A DNA stretch of 64,000 nt, from positions 744,001 through 808,000 of the forward strand of contig NZ_CP048815.1 of NCBI RefSeq assembly GCF_010977555.1, written 5' to 3'. Numbering within the stretch: position 1 is the first letter of the stretch; each line of letters opens with the position of its first letter. A program made the position numbers and the translations under genes. Shown here in pieces: positions 53,121-62,605 of the stretch. This DNA comes from Caulobacter rhizosphaerae (GTDB taxonomy: Bacteria; Pseudomonadota; Alphaproteobacteria; Caulobacterales; Caulobacteraceae). Under the pieces are notes generated by a model. It did no database searches. It was not told the DNA's origin and saw nothing but the letters and a program-made list of their open reading frames with translations.

Positions 53121-53411
53121 TCACGCCCACGCAGGCGGCGGTCGCCTTTCCTGGGGCGGCGGGCGCACGGGGGCGCAGGCCGGGTGGGCCTTGTAGACGC
53201 GCTTCAGCGAAGCTGGGAAGCGATGCAGGGCCGCGCTGGGCCGGATCGGCCGAGCCGACAGGTCGCCGCCGCAGTTGGGACAGACCCCGGAGAATCGCGT
53301 TTCCACACAATCGGCGCAGAAGGTGCATTCGAAGGTGCAGATCCGCGCGTCCGGGCTGTCGGGCGGCAGGTCGCGATCGCAGCACTCGCAATTGGGGCGC
53401 AGTTCGAGCAT
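53121..53411 (-). CDS. DUF1272 domain zinc-ribbon protein
   Basis: This 96-residue protein opens MLELRPNCECCDRDLPPDSPDARICTFECTFCADC, the DUF1272 pattern with several CxxC pairs binding zinc, and ends with a proline/basic extension (PPPQERRPPPAWA). Function unknown; possibly protein interaction. Confidence 0.88.
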   Translation of the reverse strand: MLELRPNCECCDRDLPPDSPDARICTFECTFCADCVETRFSGVCPNCGGDLSARPIRPSAALHRFPASLKRVYKAHPACAPVRPPPQERRPPPAWA

Positions 53412-53552
53412 GGGCCGTCCTCCCGATGTTCTTATGCTGATTGTGGCGCTTAACCCTTCCAGCATAGGGGCTTTGGGGCTCCCCGCGCGAGGGGGCTTGT
53501 TGGGTGATCACGGGAATGTGGGGCCACGCTTCGACTCCCGCGATCGAAGGGG

Positions 53553-53581
53553 TTGACCCCCCTGCCATACCCCCCTAGACA
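53553..53581 (+). promoter_or_regulatory. Predicted carA promoter
   Basis: TTGACC (53553-53558) and TAGACA (53576-53581) are separated by 17 bases; CTAGACA resembles the Caulobacter housekeeping -10. The transcript would begin near 53588. Confidence 0.7.
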
Positions 53582-53596
53582 CGCCGCCGTTTGCGC

Positions 53597-53629
53597 GGCG
53601 GGCAGGGGTTACTCCTGGCCCGCCTTTTT
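53597..53629 (+). terminator. Intrinsic terminator in the carA leader (possible attenuator)
   Basis: GGCGGGC (53597-53603) pairs with GCCCGCC (53618-53624), with AGG/CCT inner pairs, followed by TTTTT. It lies between the predicted promoter and carA. No plus-strand gene lies upstream that it could be ending. Confidence 0.65.
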
Positions 53630-53679
53630 GCGACAATGACCGGCCTGTTCTGGCCCTGCGTTTAGGAGGCGCTTCCGAG

Positions 53680-54846
53680 ATGTCCCAAGACCTTCTCCCC
53701 GGCGTCACCGGTGTCCTGGCCCTGGCCGACGGCACGATCCTGCAGGGCGTCGGCTGCGGCGCGGTTGGCGACGCGGTCGGCGAGGTCTGCTTCAACACCG
53801 CCATGACCGGCTATCAGGAGATCCTGACCGACCCCTCCTACATGGCCCAGATCGTCGCCTTCACCTTCCCGCACGTCGGCAATGTGGGGACCAATCTGGA
53901 GGATCTGGAGCAGATGAGCGGCGGGGCCGAGACGGCCGCCCGCGGCGTCCTGTTCCGCGAGGTCCCGACCGATGCGGCCAACTGGCGCGCCAACAGCGAC
54001 TTCGACGCCTGGATGCGGCGCCGCGGCGTCATCGGCCTGGCGGGCGTCGACACCCGCGCCCTGACCCGCAAGATCCGCGAGACCGGCATGCCGCACGGCG
54101 TGATCGCCCACTCGCCGACCGGTGAGTTCGACCTCGACGCCCTGGTCGCCAAGGCCAAAGCCTGGGCCGGGCTGGAAGGGCTGGACCTGGCCAAGGACGC
54201 CTCGACCACCCAGACCTTCACCTGGGACGAGGGCCTGTGGTCGTGGCCGGAGGGCTACGCCAAGCTGGACCAGCCCAAGTACGAGGTCGTGGTCCTCGAC
54301 TACGGCGTCAAGCGCAACATCCTGCGCGCCCTGGCCCATGTCGGGGCCCGCGCCACGGTGGTGCCGGCCGACACCAAGGCCGAGGACATCCTGGCCCGCA
54401 ATCCCGACGGCGTGCTGCTGTCCAACGGTCCGGGCGACCCCGCCGCGACCGGCGCTTACGCCGTGCCCGAGATCCAGAAGCTGGTCCAGAGCGGCAAGCC
54501 GGTGTTCGGCATCTGCTTGGGACACCAGATGCTGGCCCTGGCCGTGGGCGCCAAGACGGTGAAGATGGAGCAGGGGCACCATGGGGCCAACCACCCCGTG
54601 AAGGACCTGACGACCGGCAAGGTCGAGATCGTCTCGATGAACCATGGCTTCACCGTCGACAGCGCCTCGCTGCCCAAGGCCGTGACCGAGACCCACGTCT
54701 CGCTGTTCGACGGCACCAACGCCGGCATCGCCCTAGCCGACAAGCCGGTGTTCTCGGTGCAGCACCATCCCGAAGCCTCGCCCGGCCCGACCGACAGCCT
54801 GTACCTGTTCGAGCGCTTCGCGGGGCTGATGGACGCGGCGAAGTAG
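53680..54846 (+). CDS. carA: Carbamoyl-phosphate synthase small subunit
   Basis: This 388-residue glutaminase subunit hydrolyses glutamine and passes ammonia to CarB for pyrimidine and arginine synthesis. It has an N-terminal interaction domain ([21 protein letters not shown]) and a class I amidotransferase domain: C279 in GICLGHQ, a later [10 protein letters not shown] with catalytic His and Glu. carB is not adjacent. AGGAGG supports the ATG. Confidence 0.97.
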   Translation: MSQDLLPGVTGVLALADGTILQGVGCGAVGDAVGEVCFNTAMTGYQEILTDPSYMAQIVAFTFPHVGNVGTNLEDLEQMSGGAETAARGVLFREVPTDAANWRANSDFDAWMRRRGVIGLAGVDTRALTRKIRETGMPHGVIAHSPTGEFDLDALVAKAKAWAGLEGLDLAKDASTTQTFTWDEGLWSWPEGYAKLDQPKYEVVVLDYGVKRNILRALAHVGARATVVPADTKAEDILARNPDGVLLSNGPGDPAATGAYAVPEIQKLVQSGKPVFGICLGHQMLALAVGAKTVKMEQGHHGANHPVKDLTTGKVEIVSMNHGFTVDSASLPKAVTETHVSLFDGTNAGIALADKPVFSVQHHPEASPGPTDSLYLFERFAGLMDAAK

Positions 54847-54851
54847 AAGGT

Positions 54852-54992
54852 CCTCCCCCTGTGGGGGAGGTGTCGGCGCAGCCGACGGTGGGGGGAGTAT
54901 TCGGCCGCTTGCCGGATCCCTGGGCGACGATCCTATCCCTCCCCCCCCCCCCCAACGATCGCTGCGCGATCGCCTCCCCCATAGGGGGAGGA
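54852..54992. repeat. C-run/G-run hairpin cluster with 13-C tract
   Basis: CCTCCCCC-TGT-GGGGGAGG, GTCGGCGCAGCCGAC, a 13-C run (54941-54953), GGCGATCGC-type palindrome and CCTCCCCC-ATAG-GGGGGAGG follow each other between the convergent carA and carboxylesterase genes. It matches the elements at 13364 and the IS target. Confidence 0.7.
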
Positions 54993-54994
54993 AC

Positions 54995-56599
54995 TTAGGT
55001 CCCGAACTGGGTGAACGGGACCTTGTTGAACAGTTCGCGTTCCGCCCCGCGCGGGTCGTCCTCCATCCGGGTCGTGTTGTCGAACACCAGGGTCTGGCGC
55101 CTGGGCAGGGTGTAGGGCTCCCAGGCCGGGATCGACGGGTTATTGGGGTTTCCAGTGCGGGCGAAGGCGACGAAGGTGTCGGCCAGGCGCTCGTGCATGG
55201 CCACGGCGTCGGGGCCCGAGCCGGTGATCACCCCGGGCGCATCGAAATTGCCGAACACCAGCTGCATGTCCAGGGTGTGGGGCGCGCCCCAGACGCCGCC
55301 GTCCTTGGGCGCGCGCCAGTCCAGCTGGTAGGCCCAGGCCGGGGCGCCGGCCTTGGCCCGCTCCTCGTCCTGGATGATCGCCGCCTTCCACGAGCGGCCC
55401 GCCGTGCTGGCCGCGAAGTACACGTCCGAGGGCGAGTAGTGCGGATAGATCTTGCGATAGGCCGCCACCACGGTGGCCGGGTCGATGTCGATCCGGGCGT
55501 TGAACTGGGCCGGCAACTTCTCGACCACCTGTTCCCAGGTCAGCTCCGTCAGGCTCTTGTCGTAGCCTACGAAGCCGCGCGTCTCGTCGTGGGTGTTGCC
55601 GCACATCATCGGCACGTCCAGGCTCTGGGGCGCGGCGTCGGGGAAGAACGGGTGGCGGGTCAGCGACCGCTCGTCCAGCACCGGGCCCATATAGACCCCG
55701 CCGCTGCCGGCGATCGGATCGACGGCCTTGAGCCCGGCCAGGAACTGGTCGGCGGGCAGGGCGCGCAGGGCGGCCAGGTCCTTGATCCCCAGCTTGTCGA
55801 CGAAGCCCTTGGCCCGCTTGGTGGCGTTGAACGGGCCGGCGGCGGTGACCTGCTGGCCGCTCATGGTGGCGGCGCGGTGGAACAGGCCCTTGGCGGCCGG
55901 CATGGCCATCAGGGTGGCGATCTTGGCGCCGCCTCCGGACTGGCCAAACAGCATGACCTTGCCCGGATCGCCGCCGAACGCGGCGATGTTGTCGCGCACC
56001 CATTGCAGGGCCAGGACCAGGTCCAGTTGGCCGGCGTTGCCGCTGTCGGCGACGCTCGGATGGTCGAACAGGCGGGCCAGATAGAGATAGCCGAAGGCGT
56101 TCAGGCGGTGGTTGACGGTGACCACCACCACGTCGCCGCGCTTGGCCAGCTTGGTCCCGTCGTACCAGGGGCTGGCGCCCGAGCCGGTGTTGTAGGCGCC
56201 GCCGTGGATATAGACCATCACCGGGCGTTTCTGGCCGTCGGCCAAGCCGCTCTTGCCCGCCTTGGCGGGGGTCCAGATGTTGAGGAACAGGCAGTCCTCG
56301 CTCAGCGCCTCGCCGTCCTCGCCCTTGCCCTGCGGACAGGCCGCGCCATAGGCCAGGGCGTCGACCACGCCGGTCCAGGGCTTGGGTGGCTGGGGAGGCA
56401 TGAAGCGCAATGGTCCCGTGTCGGCCCCGTAGCGCACGCCCTTGAACACCTGGACGCCGTCTCCGGCCGCGCCGCGCACCTTGCCGTAAATGGTGGCGAC
56501 CACGGGACCGGGTCTGGCGGCGGCCAGGGCTGGTCCCGAGGCCAAGGCGAGGACCGCGCCGGCGATCAGGCCGCGGCGATCCAGGTGAAGGTGATCCAT
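54995..56599 (-). CDS. Type-B carboxylesterase/lipase
   Basis: This 534-residue alpha/beta hydrolase has a signal peptide (RRGLIAGAVLALASGPALAA) with twin arginines, the oxyanion motif HGGAY, and nucleophile S221 in GQSGGGAK. The late GAPHTLDMQLVFGN carries the catalytic histidine. Secreted; substrate ester unknown. It is divergent from the GH20 gene. Confidence 0.92.
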   Translation of the reverse strand: MDHLHLDRRGLIAGAVLALASGPALAAARPGPVVATIYGKVRGAAGDGVQVFKGVRYGADTGPLRFMPPQPPKPWTGVVDALAYGAACPQGKGEDGEALSEDCLFLNIWTPAKAGKSGLADGQKRPVMVYIHGGAYNTGSGASPWYDGTKLAKRGDVVVVTVNHRLNAFGYLYLARLFDHPSVADSGNAGQLDLVLALQWVRDNIAAFGGDPGKVMLFGQSGGGAKIATLMAMPAAKGLFHRAATMSGQQVTAAGPFNATKRAKGFVDKLGIKDLAALRALPADQFLAGLKAVDPIAGSGGVYMGPVLDERSLTRHPFFPDAAPQSLDVPMMCGNTHDETRGFVGYDKSLTELTWEQVVEKLPAQFNARIDIDPATVVAAYRKIYPHYSPSDVYFAASTAGRSWKAAIIQDEERAKAGAPAWAYQLDWRAPKDGGVWGAPHTLDMQLVFGNFDAPGVITGSGPDAVAMHERLADTFVAFARTGNPNNPSIPAWEPYTLPRRQTLVFDNTTRMEDDPRGAERELFNKVPFTQFGT

Positions 56600-56654
56600 G
56601 GGTTTCCTCCGGCGCGGTTGGGCTCGCGCTCGGCGGATTGGCTACCACGGATCA

Positions 56655-56668
56655 TGACACCGGTGACA
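56655..56668. promoter_or_regulatory. LacI-family-type operator
   Basis: TGACACCGGTGACA is a near-palindrome typical of LacI-family sugar regulators, centred on CCGG. It lies between the divergent carboxylesterase and hexosaminidase genes. Confidence 0.6.
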
Positions 56669-56775
56669 TCCACTTTTTGCCGGCGGTAGGGCCCCTGTAC
56701 GCAGGCCAGCAGGTTCACATCGGGGAACGAAAGCTGATAGCCCGTCTGGGCAGGTCTGCAAATCCTGGAGGCTTC

Positions 56776-59337
56776 ATGCCACGACGCCTGATCGCGCTGA
56801 TCGCCTCGACGTTCCTGGCGGCCGCCGCCCACGCCCAGCCGTCCCAGGGCGAGCTCGATCGTTTCGCGGCCACGCTCGACGTGCGCTACCAGGTGCTCGA
56901 CAACCGCCCGGGCCCCGCCGCCTGCGCGCCCGCGCTGGGCTGCCACCTGGCCGAGCTGACCCTGACCGCAGCCGACACGCCCGCCGCCGGCTGGTCGCTG
57001 TATTTCAGCAGTGTCACGCCCATACTGCGGGCCGACAGCGACGCCTTCGCCTTGAGCCATATCAACGGCGACCTCTATCGCCTGACGCCGACGGCGGCCT
57101 TCGGCGGTTTCGCGGCCGGCCGCCCGGTTCGCATCCCGCTGAAGCTGGAAGGTCACCAGCTGTCCGAACTCTATCCGATGCCCAACGCCTACGTCGCGGC
57201 CGAAGGCGTGGCGGCGCGCACCATCGTCAGCACCCGGCCGGTGGTCGATCCCGAGACCGGCCTGGAGGGCCTGCCCTTTGTCGCGCCGTTCACCGACGAG
57301 GCCCGGCTGGCCGGCGGTTCGGCGGCCGATGCGACGGTGTGGGCCACCGCGCCCAGGGTCTACGCCGTCAACGCCGCGGCCGGGGCCAGTCTCCGGCCGA
57401 TCCCGCGCGCCGCCGTTCTGCCCACGCCGCTGAGGACCCGGCTGGACCCGCGCGGCGGCGAACTGGACCTGACGCGCGGCGTGAAGGTCTCGACCAGCGG
57501 CTTGCCGCGCGCAGCCCTGGCTGCGGACCTGGCGTCCCTGGCCAAGGCCGGCGCGGCCGAGGCGGCCGGCGGCGTCCCGCTGCGCATCCGGCTGGCGCCC
57601 GGCGAGAAGCTGGCGGCCGGCGGCTACTTGTTGACGATCAAGGCGGACGGTGTCGCGATCGTCGCCTCCGACCCCGAAGGCGCGGCCAACGGCCTGGCGT
57701 CGCTGACCCAGCTGGTCGACGCCCGGCGAACGGTCCCGTTGCTGGCCATCCACGACGCCCCGCGCTTCGACTTCCGCGGCCTGCACGTCGACGTGGCCCG
57801 CAACTTTCACTCCAAGGCCGAGATCCTGGCCATCCTCGACCAGATGGCGGCCTACAAGCTGAACCGCCTGCACCTGCATCTGGCCGACGACGAGGGCTGG
57901 CGGGTCGAGATCGCAGGCCTGCCGGAGCTGACCACGATCGGTTCGCGCCGCTGCCACGACCTGACCGAGCGGACCTGTCTGCTGCCGCAGCTGGGCTCGG
58001 GGCCGGACCCGTCGACCCCGGTCAACGGCTTCTATTCCCGCGCCGACTACATCGAGATCGTCCGTGCGGCCCAGGCGCGCCACATCCAGGTGATCCCGTC
58101 GTTCGACATGCCAGGCCATTCGCGGGCGGCGATCAAGGCGATGGAGGCCAGGGCGGCCCGCCTGCGCGCCGAGGGGGCGCCGGAGGCCGAGGCCGGCCGC
58201 TACCTGCTGAGCGAGGCCGAGAACAAGTCCGTCTACAGCAGCATCCAGCACTACAGCGACAACACCATCAATGTCTGCCTGGACAGCGCCTACGCCTTCC
58301 TCGGCAAGGTGGTGGACGAGATGGCCGCCCTGCACGCCGCCGCCGGCCAGCCGCTGACCCGCTACCACATCGGCGCCGACGAGACGCCGGGCGCCTGGAG
58401 CGCCTCGCCGGCCTGCGCCGCTTATGAGGCCAGGACCGGGATCAAGCCGGCCGACCTGGGCGGCCATTTCATCGAGAAGGTCTCGGCCCTGCTGGCGGCG
58501 CGGGGCGTGGTGGTGGCCGGGTGGAGCGACGGCATGAGCCACGCCCAGCCCGACCGCATGCCGGCCAAGGTCCATTCCAACAACTGGGGCTCGCTGGCCG
58601 GCGAGGGACCCGCCAGCGCTCACCTCCAGGCCAACCAGGGCTGGGAGGTGGTGATCTCCACGCCCGAGGTCCTCTATTTCGACAGCCCCCAGGCCGCCGA
58701 TCCCAAGGAACGCGGCTACGACTGGCCCTCGCGCGCCACCGACACCCGCAAGGTCTTCGACTTCATGCCCGAGAACCTGCCGGCCCACGCCGAATTCTGG
58801 CCCGACCTGAGCGGCAAGGCCCAGGCCTCGAAGGACGACCACCCGCTGGAGCCCGGCGTGCGCTTCAGCGGCCTGCAGGGCCAGCTGTGGAGCGAGACCA
58901 TCCGCTCGGACGGCCAGGTCGACTACATGCTGTTCCCGCGGATGCTGGCCCTGGCCGAACGGGCCTGGCACGGCGCCAACTGGGAGACGCCCTACACGCC
59001 CGGCAAGGCCTACGACCCGACGACCGGCGCCTTTACCGCCGAGATGCGGGCCCGGCGCGACGCCGACTGGACCGCCTTCGCCAACCTGCTGGGCGGGCGC
59101 GAGCTGGCGCGGCTGGACGCGGCCGGCGTGGCCTATCGCATCCCGACCGTCGGCGCGGTGGTCGAGAACGGCCGGCTGCGGGCCAATGTCGAGTTCCCCG
59201 GCCTGCCGATCGAGTACCGGGTCGATGGCGGCGCCTGGCGGTCCTATGCGCCCGACGCGCCGGTCGCCGGCAAGGTCGAGGTGCGGGCCCGCTCGGCCGA
59301 CGGCAAGCGGGCCGGACGGGCCGTCGTCGTCCCCTGA
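56776..59337 (+). CDS. Beta-N-acetylhexosaminidase (GH20)
   Basis: This 853-residue exo-glycosidase removes terminal N-acetylhexosamine from chitooligosaccharides or glycans. A signal peptide (LIALIASTFLAAAAHA) precedes an N-terminal carbohydrate-binding-like domain, a GH20b-type domain and the catalytic barrel, with D535-E536 in HIGADETPG and RGLHVDVARNFHSK at the barrel start. GGAGG is before ATG 56776. It is probably periplasmic. Confidence 0.95.
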   Translation: MPRRLIALIASTFLAAAAHAQPSQGELDRFAATLDVRYQVLDNRPGPAACAPALGCHLAELTLTAADTPAAGWSLYFSSVTPILRADSDAFALSHINGDLYRLTPTAAFGGFAAGRPVRIPLKLEGHQLSELYPMPNAYVAAEGVAARTIVSTRPVVDPETGLEGLPFVAPFTDEARLAGGSAADATVWATAPRVYAVNAAAGASLRPIPRAAVLPTPLRTRLDPRGGELDLTRGVKVSTSGLPRAALAADLASLAKAGAAEAAGGVPLRIRLAPGEKLAAGGYLLTIKADGVAIVASDPEGAANGLASLTQLVDARRTVPLLAIHDAPRFDFRGLHVDVARNFHSKAEILAILDQMAAYKLNRLHLHLADDEGWRVEIAGLPELTTIGSRRCHDLTERTCLLPQLGSGPDPSTPVNGFYSRADYIEIVRAAQARHIQVIPSFDMPGHSRAAIKAMEARAARLRAEGAPEAEAGRYLLSEAENKSVYSSIQHYSDNTINVCLDSAYAFLGKVVDEMAALHAAAGQPLTRYHIGADETPGAWSASPACAAYEARTGIKPADLGGHFIEKVSALLAARGVVVAGWSDGMSHAQPDRMPAKVHSNNWGSLAGEGPASAHLQANQGWEVVISTPEVLYFDSPQAADPKERGYDWPSRATDTRKVFDFMPENLPAHAEFWPDLSGKAQASKDDHPLEPGVRFSGLQGQLWSETIRSDGQVDYMLFPRMLALAERAWHGANWETPYTPGKAYDPTTGAFTAEMRARRDADWTAFANLLGGRELARLDAAGVAYRIPTVGAVVENGRLRANVEFPGLPIEYRVDGGAWRSYAPDAPVAGKVEVRARSADGKRAGRAVVVP

Positions 59338-59618
59338 GACGACCTTCGGGCGCCGCAGAGGCGCCACGATCATGATCATCGCGCTGCACAAAAATCATGG
59401 CTGGCGCCCCGCAAAGGGGCGCCAGGACCTCTCGGGACGTTCGTTACGATCCGATGACGGTCGCGGCGCTTGCAGAAATTTCAGCTTCGACGAAATGTTT
59501 CAATCGCGTCATCGACGTGAAACTAAAAGTATTCGTGCGAAGCAAAAAGAACACGCTTACCGGGAAACGCCAGAGAGGAGAAAACAAGCGCGCTTAGATA
59601 GCGCATGAGGGGGTATAA

Positions 59619-62180
59619 ATGACTAACCGTTCGCGTAGCATCCTGTTCGTGGGGGTGTCCGCTGCCAGTATTCTCTTCGCCTATGGCGTCAATGCTTATG
59701 CGGCCGAGGTCCCCGAGCCTTCGCCGGACACGGCCGAACTCGAGGCCGTCATCGTCACCGGCACGCGCACCACCGGCATGAAGGCCGTCGACAGCCCTGC
59801 GCCGATCACGGTCCTGGGCGCCGACATCCTCAAGAAGACCGGCCAGCCGGACATGATCCAGGCCCTGGCCCAGAACGTCCCGTCGTTCAACGCCCAGGCC
59901 TTCGGCGGCGACACCGCCGCCCTGACCTTGTCGGCCAAGCTGCGCGGCATCAGCCCCAACCACACCCTGGTCCTGCTGAACGGAAAGCGCCGCCACGGCA
60001 CGGCCAATCTCGCGGTCCTCGGCGGAGCCTATCAGGGCGGCGCGGCCGCCGACCTGAACTTCATCCCCCTGGCCTCGGTCGACCACATCGAGGTGCTGCT
60101 GGAAGGCGCGGCCGCCCAATATGGCACCGACGCCATCGCCGGCGTCATCAACATCATCCAGAAGAAGGCCACCTCGGGCGGCGAGGTCATCATCAACGGC
60201 GGGGGCTATATCGACGGCGGCGGCACGACGGGCGACTTCACCGCCAATATCGGCATCGCCCCGACCGAGAAGTCGTACCTGAACCTGACCGGCGAGACTA
60301 AGTACCACGGCTACAGCTTCCGCGGCGACTACGACCCGCGCGTGGTGAACACGCCCTACAACACCGGCGCCACCAACAGCCCGGCCCGGAGCTATCCGCA
60401 GGTCGTTAACGCGCCGAACTGGCCCTATGTGAACCGCATCGCCGGCGACGCTCAATACCGCCAGACGGTGCTGTCCTACAACGCCGGCTACGAGATCACG
60501 CCCGACGTCGAGGCCTACAGCTTCGGCACCATAGGCCGCAAATGGAGCGCCGCCCACGAGAACTACCGCCTGCCCAACGTGGTCAAGGGCAAGATGGCGA
60601 CCGACATTCCGTTCCCCCTGGGCTTCGATCCCAAGGAGTCGATCACCGAGACCGACTACGCCGTCACCGGCGGCGTCAGCGGCGCGACCAACGCCTGGAA
60701 CTGGGACCTGAGCTCGACCTACGGAAAGGACGACGACTCGGTCAACGTCCTGGATACCGCCAACGCGTCGCTCTACGCCGACACCTCGACGACGACGACC
60801 AAGGGCTATTCGCCGACGGACATCCATGCGGGCGGCTTCATCAACACCCAATGGAGCAACACCATCGACGTCAGCCACGACTTCGAGGTCGGCCTGGCCG
60901 GCCCCATGACCTTCGCGGCGGGCGCCGAGTATCGCAAGGAAAGCTACGAGATCACGGCGGGCGACCCGGCCACCTACTATGGCGGCGGTTCGCAATCGTA
61001 TTTCGGCTTCGCGCCGGTCAACGCCGGCAAGCACAAGCGCAACAACAAGGCCGTCTATGTCGACCTGGCGGTCAGCCCGGTCGAGGCGCTGAAACTGGAC
61101 GCCGCGGTCCGCTACGAGGACTTCAGCGACTTCGGCGACACCACGGTGGCCAAACTGACCGGTCGTTACGACTTCTCGCCGGCCATCGCCGTGCGCGGCA
61201 CCGTCAGCACGGGGTTCCGGGCCCCGACCCTGGCGGAGTCGTACTATTCGGGCATCAACGTTTCGCCCAGCTCGATCAGCGGCCAGCTGCCGCCGAACTC
61301 GCCGGGCGCGAGCCTGCTGGGCATCAACGGCTTGAAGCCCGAGAAGTCGAACAACTTCAGCATCGGCCTGGTCACCCACCTGGCGCCCAAGCTGACCATG
61401 ACGCTGGACGCCTACCAGATCACCATCAAGAACCGCATCGTCAGTTCGGGCACGCTGTACGGCGAGAACGTGGTGACGGTCGGCGGCGTGAAGGTGACCA
61501 ACGGGATCGTCTCGCCGGCGGTCGTCGCCGCCCTGACGGCGAACGGCGTCAACGTGGATCCTTCGATCCGCACCAATGCGACCTACAGCGTCGGCGCCAA
61601 CATGTTCGTCAACGGCCTGGACACCCGCACTCGCGGAATCGACTTCGTCTCGACCTACTACAGCGATTTCGACGACTGGGGCCGGGTCGATTGGTCGCTG
61701 AGCGCCAGCTACAACAAGACTGAAGTGACCAAGATCGCGCCCAATCCGCCGGGCCTGGATCCGAGGTTGACCCTGTTCGACGCCATCGCGATCGCCAACC
61801 TGGAAGACACCTCGCCCAAGTTCAAGATCATCGCGGGCGCCTATTGGAGCCTCGGCAAGTTCTCGATGAACCTGAAGGAAAGCGTCTACGGCAAGTCGTC
61901 GGGCCTGAGCAACGACAGCGGTTCGCCGGCGCTGATGAAGACCACCGTCAAGACGGCGCTGATCACCGACCTGGACCTCGTCTACCAGGTGTTGCCGAGC
62001 GTGAAGGTGTCCGTCGGCGCCAACAACCTGCTCAACCGCTATCCCAACCGGATCAACGGCCTGCTGCGCGAGCACTACCTGAAGAACAACAGCAACGGCT
62101 TCGTCACCCAGTTCCCCTCGTTCTCGCCCTTCGGCATCAACGGCGGCTACTACTACGGCAAGGTCACCTACAGCTTCTAG
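59619..62180 (+). CDS. TonB-dependent receptor
   Basis: This 853-residue outer-membrane receptor has a signal peptide (ending AYAAE), TonB box-like VIVTGTR, plug domain (LRGISPNHTLVLLNGKRRHGTANL) and a 22-strand barrel ending in aromatic YSF. It imports substrates too large for porins, powered by TonB. Substrate unknown; the GH20 gene upstream hints at an aminosugar oligomer. Its paralogue follows. Confidence 0.93.
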   Translation: MTNRSRSILFVGVSAASILFAYGVNAYAAEVPEPSPDTAELEAVIVTGTRTTGMKAVDSPAPITVLGADILKKTGQPDMIQALAQNVPSFNAQAFGGDTAALTLSAKLRGISPNHTLVLLNGKRRHGTANLAVLGGAYQGGAAADLNFIPLASVDHIEVLLEGAAAQYGTDAIAGVINIIQKKATSGGEVIINGGGYIDGGGTTGDFTANIGIAPTEKSYLNLTGETKYHGYSFRGDYDPRVVNTPYNTGATNSPARSYPQVVNAPNWPYVNRIAGDAQYRQTVLSYNAGYEITPDVEAYSFGTIGRKWSAAHENYRLPNVVKGKMATDIPFPLGFDPKESITETDYAVTGGVSGATNAWNWDLSSTYGKDDDSVNVLDTANASLYADTSTTTTKGYSPTDIHAGGFINTQWSNTIDVSHDFEVGLAGPMTFAAGAEYRKESYEITAGDPATYYGGGSQSYFGFAPVNAGKHKRNNKAVYVDLAVSPVEALKLDAAVRYEDFSDFGDTTVAKLTGRYDFSPAIAVRGTVSTGFRAPTLAESYYSGINVSPSSISGQLPPNSPGASLLGINGLKPEKSNNFSIGLVTHLAPKLTMTLDAYQITIKNRIVSSGTLYGENVVTVGGVKVTNGIVSPAVVAALTANGVNVDPSIRTNATYSVGANMFVNGLDTRTRGIDFVSTYYSDFDDWGRVDWSLSASYNKTEVTKIAPNPPGLDPRLTLFDAIAIANLEDTSPKFKIIAGAYWSLGKFSMNLKESVYGKSSGLSNDSGSPALMKTTVKTALITDLDLVYQVLPSVKVSVGANNLLNRYPNRINGLLREHYLKNNSNGFVTQFPSFSPFGINGGYYYGKVTYSF

Positions 62181-62605
62181 GTTCCGGGGCGGTCCCGGCG
62201 TCCACGGTTCGGATGTCGGGGCCGCGATCGGGCCGGTCCGCGAGCCGGGCGTTCGCGTCCGGCTCGTCCTGTTTCGGGGGGCGCGAGGGGCTTCCTTGCG
62301 GCCCGGACGCCAAGCCGATGATCAGAAGACGGCCAGAAGGCGCCATGGGCGCCGCGCAAAGGGGCGCCCGGGCCGATCTGGCGCCATGCCGGGGTTCATT
62401 AAGGGTTACGGCTATTGCCGAACTTTACCCCCTGAGGAAGTCTTCGATCAGCGGCGGTCGGCCGCCGCTTGTATATGTCATCAGAGCTTGAAATATTCTT
62501 CCTACGGTTGACAGCATTCAGTTCAAGAAGAAGAAAAAAATCTATCGGGGGATTCCACAGGCGGCGAAAACCACAGCGCGTTTGTAACGCCACCAGGGGA
62601 TCTTA
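62181..62605. other. Gene-free spacer between the TonB receptors
   Basis: This 425-base stretch holds GC-rich hairpins, including GGGCGCC...GGGGCGCCC near 62348-62368 and AGCGGCGG-TCGG-CCGCCGCT (62450-62469), then an A/T-rich purine region before the second receptor. No convincing gene or operator was seen. Confidence 0.6.

Noticed and set aside
56566..59391. Very long open frame opposite the GH20 gene
   Set aside because: It is a high-GC shadow frame; it lacks domain motifs, while the plus-strand protein carries full GH20 catalytic residues.
59401..59425. Hairpin after GH20 as terminator
   Set aside because: The 10-bp stem is perfect but no T-run follows, so it is not called as an intrinsic terminator.
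59523..62075. Long minus-strand frame opposite the first TonB receptor
   Set aside because: Low-complexity Arg/Val/Asp-rich product with no motifs; the plus-strand receptor explains the coding signal.
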